From JABDNZ01 sp050049805 (GTDB taxonomy: Bacteria; Gemmatimonadota; Gemmatimonadetes; Longimicrobiales; Gaopeijiaceae): a stretch of DNA of 20,273 nucleotides. The translations under genes and the position numbers were made by a program. The notes beneath the pieces are model-generated. The model was given only the letters and a program-made list of their open reading frames with translations, made no database searches and had not been told where the DNA came from. This document shows positions 15,552-20,273 of the stretch, piece by piece (position 1 is the first letter of the stretch; each line of letters begins with the position of its first letter). Location: positions 1 through 20,273 of the forward strand of contig JASFVN010000050.1 of NCBI GenBank assembly GCA_050049805.1, written 5' to 3'.

Positions 15552-16721
15552 ATGTCCGATACAACTTCCAACGAATTCCCCAACGCCCTCACCTCCCTCA
15601 CCGAAGAAGAAAAGATGTTTCGCGAGGCAGTCCGGGATTTCGCAGAGAGCGAGATCACGCCTCTCGTAAACGAGATGGATGAAAACCAGGCCTATCATCC
15701 GGATCTCCTGCCCCAACTCTTCGAGCTCGGCCTCATGGGTATCGAGATTCCGGAGAAATGGGGAGGAGCCGGTTCTTCCTTCTTCACGGCCTGTCTGGTG
15801 GTGGAGGAACTCTCTCGGGTCGATCCGGCCGTAGGCACGCTGGTTGATGTCCAGAACACCCTTTGCATCAACGCTCTGCTGCGATGGGGCACCGATGCCC
15901 AAAAAGAGCGATTTCTACCTGTCCTGGCTGCCGACACCGTTGGGGCCTACGCCCTGTCAGAGGCCGGAAGCGGGTCCGATGCTTTCGCCCTGGCGTGCCG
16001 GGGGATACAGGATGGGGAAGACTGGTTGTTGAATGGGCAAAAGCTGTGGATCACCAGTGGGAGAGAAGCCGGAATCTTCATCCTCTTCGCCAACGTGAAT
16101 CCCGAAGCGGGATACAAGGGCATAACAGCCTTCATCGTTGAGAAGGGGATGGATGGGTTCACCGTGGGGAAGAAGGAGGACAAACTGGGTATCAGGGCCT
16201 CCTCCACCACCGAGCTTCTCCTGGAAAATGTCCGGATCCCGCCCGAAAACGTCCTTGGGGAGGTAGGTAAGGGCTATAAGGTCGCCATCGAAACCTTGAA
16301 TGAGGGCCGCATCGGCATCGCCGCACAGATGGTGGGGCTGGCTCAGGGCGCTCTGGATCATACTCTCAAATACGTCCAGGAACGTGAGCAGTTTGGCAGA
16401 ACCATCGGAAGCTTCCAGGGCGTACAGTTCCAGGTCGCGCAGATGGCCATGGAGATCGAAGCCGCCCGGCTGATGGTCTACAATTCGGCGCGACTCAAGG
16501 ATGCAGGGAAGAACTTCGTTAAGGAAGCCGCCATGGCGAAGCTCTTCACCTCCCAGGTCGCCGGGCGGGTTTCCTCGACTGCGGTGGACCTCTTCGGTGG
16601 ATACGGATTCACCCGGGAGTACCCGGTTGAAAAGCTGTATCGAGATGCCAAAATCGGCGCCATCTACGAGGGCACCTCCAACATGCAGCTCCAGACCATC
16701 GCCAAGATCCTTCTCAAGTGA
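15552..16721 (+). CDS. Acyl-CoA dehydrogenase, short/branched-chain (ACADSB-like)
   Basis: A 389-residue FAD flavoenzyme that introduces the alpha-beta double bond into acyl-CoA and passes electrons to ETF. FAD and substrate motifs include YALSEAGSGSD (133-143), LNGQKLWITSG, GIRASSTTELLLENVRIP, NEGRIGIAAQMVGLAQGALD, YVQEREQFGRTIGSFQGVQFQVAQM, and FGGYGFTREYPVEKLYRDAKIGAIYEGTSNMQ with catalytic Glu373. The overall pattern, including PAVGTLVDVQNTL and YKGITAF, resembles short/branched-chain acyl-CoA dehydrogenase, so isoleucine- or valine-derived substrates are likely but unproven. The reading frame is open far upstream through gcvH antisense. The ATG at 15552 is chosen because homology begins just after it. 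It is divergent from gcvH and 114 bp before tatA. Confidence 0.94.
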   Translation: MSDTTSNEFPNALTSLTEEEKMFREAVRDFAESEITPLVNEMDENQAYHPDLLPQLFELGLMGIEIPEKWGGAGSSFFTACLVVEELSRVDPAVGTLVDVQNTLCINALLRWGTDAQKERFLPVLAADTVGAYALSEAGSGSDAFALACRGIQDGEDWLLNGQKLWITSGREAGIFILFANVNPEAGYKGITAFIVEKGMDGFTVGKKEDKLGIRASSTTELLLENVRIPPENVLGEVGKGYKVAIETLNEGRIGIAAQMVGLAQGALDHTLKYVQEREQFGRTIGSFQGVQFQVAQMAMEIEAARLMVYNSARLKDAGKNFVKEAAMAKLFTSQVAGRVSSTAVDLFGGYGFTREYPVEKLYRDAKIGAIYEGTSNMQLQTIAKILLK

Positions 16722-16754
16722 GGTCCGGGTTGTCATCTTTACGATCCTCGTCGG

Positions 16755-16771
16755 AGTCCCCTCTCGGGACT
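16755..16771 (+). other. Small inverted repeat between the acyl-CoA dehydrogenase gene and tatA
   Basis: A perfect 6-bp stem AGTCCC / GGGACT with a CTCTC loop, starting 33 bp after the dehydrogenase stop. No T-run follows, so it is at best a weak or Rho-assisted stop. Its left side, TCGGAGTCCC, is identical to the left side of the gcvH-gcvP hairpin. Confidence 0.4.
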
Positions 16772-16835
16772 ACTGGCGGGGATCTTGGAAGGGCTCTGGG
16801 TCCTCTCCACTCCTCGGCTTGAAGGGCTGGTACTC

Positions 16836-17045
16836 ATGTTCGGCTTCGGCGTAATGGAAATCGCGCTCATCATTGGGCTCCTGGTGTTGTTGTTCGGAGC
16901 CAAGCGCATTCCCCTCATCGCCAGGGGGCTGGGTGAAGGGATCAGGAACTTCCGAACCTCCATCAAGGACCCCGAAAACGACGCAGACAAGTTGGAAGAC
17001 GGATCAGATGGACCCCGTCGCCTGAACGAAGGCCAGGACAACTGA
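16836..17045 (+). CDS. tatA: Twin-arginine translocation protein TatA/E
   Basis: A 69-residue protein with the TatA layout: a single N-terminal helix (MEIALIIGLLVLLFGAKRIP), a hinge, an amphipathic helix containing the conserved FG and RGLGEGIRNFR, then a short acidic polar tail (DPENDADKLEDGSDG). TatA multimers form the pore for folded proteins exported with twin-arginine signals. The ATG at 16836 gives the standard N-terminus; a longer reading to 16785 adds 17 residues with no family similarity. The ribosome site is weak (GAAGGG). tatB and tatC are not in the window. The next gene starts 37 bp later on the same strand. Confidence 0.93.
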   Translation: MFGFGVMEIALIIGLLVLLFGAKRIPLIARGLGEGIRNFRTSIKDPENDADKLEDGSDGPRRLNEGQDN

Positions 17046-17082
17046 GCTGATCCCCTCGGAGGCCACTCCCCAGCAGGCTCCC

Positions 17083-17841
17083 ATGCACCCCATGGACTCG
17101 TCTCCCCTCAAGAACGTCGTGGTCGTATTGAACGAGCCACAGAACCTGGTGAACATTGCCGGCGTGGTTCGGGCCATGATGAACATGGGATTGGAGCGTC
17201 TCCGTCTGGTGGAACCGGCCGAGTTCGACGCCTGGCGAATCGAGGGCATCGCCCACAGGAGCCGGGATGTCGTCGAGGGGGCCGAAGTTTTCACTTCCCT
17301 CCCCGCGGCCGTGGCCGACGCCACCTTCGTGGTCGGAACCACCGCCAGGGCTCGGACCGCCCAGCGCAACTACGTAAGGCCCAGGGCTGTTGCGCCGAAG
17401 ATCGTACAGCACGCTAAAACCGGCACTGTCGCCCTCCTTTTCGGTCGAGAGGACAGAGGTCTGGAAAACGAGGCCCTGGACCTATGCCATGCTGCCGCCA
17501 TTATCCCCACCGATCCCGAGCACTCCAGCCTGAATCTGGCCCAGGCGGCCCTCCTCCTGAGCTATGAGATCTTTCTTGCCGCCGAAGGAGGAACGGATCC
17601 TCTGCCCAGAGGCCGACGGTCTACTCGCCCCGCCACCGCGGAAGAGCTGGAGAACACCTATGCCGCCCTGGAAGAAGGACTCCACCGCATCGAGTTCTAC
17701 AAGGCAAGGGATCCGGCAGCCATCCTCCGGACGCTCCGGACTGTCATCTCCCGGGCAGAGCCGGATCTTCAGGAGGCCGGCCTTCTTCGGGCCATCGGAT
17801 TCGAGATCGGAAAATATCTGGATCGGCATGGGGATACGTGA
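17083..17841 (+). CDS. trmJ: SPOUT-family RNA 2'-O-methyltransferase, TrmJ-like
   Basis: A 252-residue SpoU/TrmH-class methyltransferase with the deep-trefoil-knot motifs. Motif 1 is EPQNLVNIAGVVRAMMNMG (18-36, with N24 and R30), motif 2 is LFGREDRGL (119-127), and motif 3 is IPTDPEHSSLNLAQA (141-155). The long motif 3 and the C-terminal helical dimerisation tail (ending RAIGFEIGKYLDRHGDT) match TrmJ, which methylates position 32 of tRNA. Other TrmH-like rRNA methylases are possible. Start is ATG 17083 or 17092; no strong ribosome site favours either. It follows tatA by 37 bp and is probably co-transcribed with it. Confidence 0.86.
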   Translation: MHPMDSSPLKNVVVVLNEPQNLVNIAGVVRAMMNMGLERLRLVEPAEFDAWRIEGIAHRSRDVVEGAEVFTSLPAAVADATFVVGTTARARTAQRNYVRPRAVAPKIVQHAKTGTVALLFGREDRGLENEALDLCHAAAIIPTDPEHSSLNLAQAALLLSYEIFLAAEGGTDPLPRGRRSTRPATAEELENTYAALEEGLHRIEFYKARDPAAILRTLRTVISRAEPDLQEAGLLRAIGFEIGKYLDRHGDT

Positions 17842-18063
17842 CCCGGCCCCGACCGGGGCACAACAGAAACTTCAACCACCGACGGACAGAATCCCCAGGG
17901 CCCAGAGGAGCCCGGGTCCTGAGAGCTTGCCTGGGAAATGCAGCCGCTCTGGATGGCCGGGGGCAGGTCTTGAAACCAGGAAACTGTTGTTTCCTTCCCG
18001 AACCTTGGCTTAACTTTTTAATTCGAAGAGTACCTTGGACCAGATTCTCACCCACGGCCCCCT
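17842..18063 (+). other. Intergenic region upstream of the diguanylate cyclase gene, with two small hairpins and an AT-rich box
   Basis: Directly after the trmJ stop is a short GCCCCG/CGGGGC hairpin without a T-run. At 17978-17995 a perfect 7-bp stem AGGAAAC / GTTTCCT has a TGTT loop. Further on, TTTAAT at 18017-18022 matches the -10 consensus at 5 of 6 positions and stands out in the GC-rich DNA, but no matching -35 is seen. It probably holds the promoter of the downstream gene. No RNA gene or small protein was recognised. Confidence 0.4.
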
Positions 18064-19569
18064 ATGTCCACATCAGCCCCCAAGACCGCCGGCACCAGCC
18101 TAGCCGAGCGCTACCGGGTTCTGCTGGACATCGGCCGCCAACTGGCTCAGACACACACTCCTCAGGAGCTCTACCACGCCATCTACTCCGAAACCAGCCG
18201 GGTACTGGAAACCACGGGGTTCTATCTGGCGCTCTACGACGCTGAGGCGGACCTGGCCACGGTGGTTTTCTACGCCGACAAGGGAATCGAGCAGAGCGTC
18301 GAGATCAGCTACCGCGGCTCCGAGAGCGATGTGCTCCGGTTGGGTAAGAGTTCCATCGTCTCGGACCGAGCCGACAATCTGTCGCTCATGGTCCTCGGCG
18401 AGGAGGGAACCGAGCTCACACGCTCCGCCCTTTCCGTTCCTCTTCTTTACGAGGGGAAGGTGATCGGCACTGTTTCGACTCAGAGTTATCAGCCTAACGC
18501 ATACACCGAAGAGGATCTGGAGCTTTTCCAGGCCATAGCAGACCTGGCCGTAGTGGCCATCAACAACTCCCAACACGTTCAAGAACTTGATTCACGGCGG
18601 AGGGAGGCCGTCAGAATCGAGGAGATCGGCCGGGCCGTAGCAGGTTCCCTCGATGCAAAAGAAGTCCTCCGAACCGTAAACGACGCGGTCCTGGAGCTGT
18701 TGCAGGCCGATGCCTCCACCGTGTGGCTAATGGAGGGCGGCCAGATGAAGGTTGCATCTTCCCTGGGAAAGATCCGTCTTCAAGATGGTACGCTCTGGCG
18801 TTTGAGCGACGGTCTTCACCAAGCTGTGGTCCGGGATCGAAGGCCCATAATTGTGGAGAATCTCTCCAGGTCCCAGCTGATCCCCCCTGAAATAGCCACG
18901 GAAACCCGGGCGGGATCCCTGCTACTGGTGCCTCTGATTCTGGAAGAAGAGGTGGCAGGCGCCCTCTCGGCCAGTAAGGTCCAGAAGGGGGCCATTCCAA
19001 CGGAGGAAGTGGAGGTTCTTCAACGCCTGGCCAACCAGACCAGCGTGGCCCTCTCCAATGCCCGCCTCCACGAGAGCATTCGAAATCTCTCCCTCACCGA
19101 CCCCCTCACAGACCTGCCCAACCGTCGCCATCTGGACATGCACCTGAGACGGGAGGTGGCGGCGGCCCGTCGCGGACGGAACGTCTGCGTGGTCCTTTTC
19201 GACCTGAACGACTTCAAGATGCATAACGACCGCCTCGGGCATGTGGTGGGAGACCAGATCTTGAGGAACTTCGGTCGGATTCTGCTCAGTGAAACCCGTG
19301 CCATGAACCTCGCCGCCCGCTACGGAGGGGACGAATTCATTACCGTCCTCACCGATATTCCCAGGAGCGGGGCGGAGGCCCACGCCAAACGCGTGGCCCG
19401 CAGGGTCTCCGCCCATCCGGAGCTCTCGAAGTACGGGGTCACCGTCAGCTACGGAATCGCCGAGTTCGATCCTGTGAAGATGTTCGAGGTAGAAGATCTG
19501 GTGGAGGAAGCCGACAGAGATCTGTATCGGGTCAAGAAGGCCAGGGGGAAAGGTGGAGAGAGAAGCTGA
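18064..19569 (+). CDS. Diguanylate cyclase with two GAF domains (GAF-GAF-GGDEF)
   Basis: A 501-residue cytoplasmic signalling protein with no membrane segment or signal peptide. GAF1 spans about residues 15-170 (LAERYRVLLDIGRQLAQT through LFQAIADLAVVAINNSQ), and GAF2 about 185-340 (IEEIGRAVAGSLDAKEVLRT through LQRLANQTSVALSNARL). A short helical linker leads to a GGDEF domain (about 344-498) with LTDPLTDLPNRRHLDMHLR, FDLNDFKMHNDRLGHVVGDQ and an intact GGDEF at 421-425, so it should make cyclic di-GMP from two GTP. The inhibitory-site motif RxxD reads RAMN (412-415) and is likely non-functional. The GAF ligands are unknown. The start ATG lacks an obvious Shine-Dalgarno. The stop is 2 bp before the next gene. 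Confidence 0.92.
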   Translation: MSTSAPKTAGTSLAERYRVLLDIGRQLAQTHTPQELYHAIYSETSRVLETTGFYLALYDAEADLATVVFYADKGIEQSVEISYRGSESDVLRLGKSSIVSDRADNLSLMVLGEEGTELTRSALSVPLLYEGKVIGTVSTQSYQPNAYTEEDLELFQAIADLAVVAINNSQHVQELDSRRREAVRIEEIGRAVAGSLDAKEVLRTVNDAVLELLQADASTVWLMEGGQMKVASSLGKIRLQDGTLWRLSDGLHQAVVRDRRPIIVENLSRSQLIPPEIATETRAGSLLLVPLILEEEVAGALSASKVQKGAIPTEEVEVLQRLANQTSVALSNARLHESIRNLSLTDPLTDLPNRRHLDMHLRREVAAARRGRNVCVVLFDLNDFKMHNDRLGHVVGDQILRNFGRILLSETRAMNLAARYGGDEFITVLTDIPRSGAEAHAKRVARRVSAHPELSKYGVTVSYGIAEFDPVKMFEVEDLVEEADRDLYRVKKARGKGGERS

Positions 19570-19571
19570 TC

Positions 19572-20273
19572 ATGGCTCCCGCCAGCCCCACCCTTGAGAG
19601 AATTCTGGAGTTCGCTATTGGGTGGGCCCGAGAGGCCGGAGCAATCACCCTTCAGCACTTCGGGGCGGTTCTTTCCTCACAAACCAAAGGGGACGGAACT
19701 CCCGTCACCATCGCCGACCGAGCGGCCGAAACACTCCTGAGGAACAAGATCGGGGCTGAGTATCCGGACCACGGCATCCTGGGCGAGGAATACGGCGAAA
19801 CCAACCCCGGCGCATCCATCCGCTGGATCCTGGACCCCATTGATGGTACCCGATCCTTTGTCAGAGGCGTGCCCATCTATGGGGTTCTCATCGGGGTGGA
19901 GGTGGATGGAGTCCCCGCCGTTGGAGTCGCTCATTTCCCCGCCCTCGGGGAAACGGTGGGCGCAGCCCGAGGGCACGGCTGCCTCTGGAACGGCAAGCCC
20001 GCTCGAGTATCCCCGATTCGGACCCTCTCGGACGCCGCCGCCCTTACGACCGACCCGGTGGAGCTCCTGGAGGGGCCCGTGGCCTCAGGCTGGGAAACCC
20101 TGGTCAGACTGACCTCCCTGGCCAGGACCTGGGGAGATTGCTACGGTCACATCCTGGTGGCTACGGGGAGAGCGGAAATCATGATCGATCCTGTTCTTTC
20201 CCCCTGGGATGCAGCTCCTTTCGTGCCCATTTTGGAGGAGGCCGGAGGCCGCTTCACCGACCTGGCCGGAAAG
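19572..20273 (+). CDS. hisN: Inositol-monophosphatase-family phosphatase, probably histidinol-phosphatase (HisN-like); runs off the right edge
   Basis: The 234 visible codons belong to the Mg-dependent, lithium-sensitive phosphatase family. Metal and catalytic motifs are GEE (71-73), WILDPIDGTRSF (85-96), and WDAAP (212-216) with metal ligands E72, D88, D91 and D213. VTIADRAAE precedes them. The sequence DGTRSFVRGVPIYGVLI resembles the HisN type of histidinol-phosphatase more than inositol or fructose-1,6-bisphosphatase types, so the last step of histidinol formation is the favoured role. Substrate assignment in this family is often uncertain. The ATG at 19572 lies 2 bp after the cyclase stop with a GGAGAGAGAAG purine stretch upstream, so the two genes are translationally close. 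Only the last residues are missing. Confidence 0.82.
   Translation, partial: MAPASPTLERILEFAIGWAREAGAITLQHFGAVLSSQTKGDGTPVTIADRAAETLLRNKIGAEYPDHGILGEEYGETNPGASIRWILDPIDGTRSFVRGVPIYGVLIGVEVDGVPAVGVAHFPALGETVGAARGHGCLWNGKPARVSPIRTLSDAAALTTDPVELLEGPVASGWETLVRLTSLARTWGDCYGHILVATGRAEIMIDPVLSPWDAAPFVPILEEAGGRFTDLAGK

Noticed and set aside
17843..17865. Intrinsic terminator after trmJ
   Set aside because: The GCCCCG/CGGGGC hairpin has almost no loop and is not followed by a T-run, so I do not call it a terminator.
1..20273. Mobile element, phage, defence system or CRISPR array
   Set aside because: No transposase, integrase, recombinase, nuclease-helicase system, direct-repeat array or tRNA-linked junction was seen. 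Every stretch over 300 bases is covered by a recognised core gene.

Overview
The window is a GC-rich stretch (about 60 % by eye, not counted) from a bacterial chromosome. It is densely packed with ordinary core genes. I see no phage, transposon, plasmid, CRISPR, tRNA or rRNA sequence. The organism looks diderm: there is a lipoprotein-type periplasmic binding protein, a secreted Slt-type transglycosylase, an ExbB/TolQ channel and TatA. Gene content and protein style would fit Gemmatimonadota or a nearby phylum. That placement is a guess, because no marker gene here settles it.

Layout. Everything from 1 to about 15284 is on the minus strand and everything from about 15552 to the end is on the plus strand. 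The two blocks diverge from a 267-bp region. The minus block, in transcription order, is: gcvH, gcvP, a UPF0173 metallo-hydrolase, a LipM-type octanoyltransferase, a complete peptide ABC importer (oppA, B, C, D, F), an intrinsic terminator, an orphan ExbB/TolQ-type channel, a second terminator, a lytic transglycosylase (slt-type), and the N-terminal 396 codons of polA, which runs off the left edge. The plus block is: an ACADSB-like acyl-CoA dehydrogenase, tatA, trmJ, a GAF-GAF-GGDEF diguanylate cyclase, and a HisN-like inositol-monophosphatase-family phosphatase that runs off the right edge.

How they work together. gcvH and gcvP encode two of the glycine cleavage proteins, and LipM makes the octanoyl-GcvH intermediate from which the lipoyl group is built. 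These genes plus the UPF0173 gene form a glycine-cleavage and lipoylation cluster. The peptide importer follows on the same strand, with a largest gap of 86 bp and no visible terminator before 4469, so it may share the transcript. Inside the importer, oppB/oppC overlap by 8 bp and oppC/oppD and oppD/oppF by 4 bp each, which points to translational coupling. slt and polA also overlap by 8 bp.

I did not find a clearly new biological system. The items most worth a second look are: an oppC with an extra two-helix N-terminal module; an intrinsic terminator placed between a possible promoter and the orphan exbB-type gene; a perfect 13-bp hairpin between gcvH and gcvP; a GGDEF protein whose inhibitory-site Asp is Asn; the UPF0173/LipM genes inside the glycine-cleavage cluster; and the slt-polA coupling.
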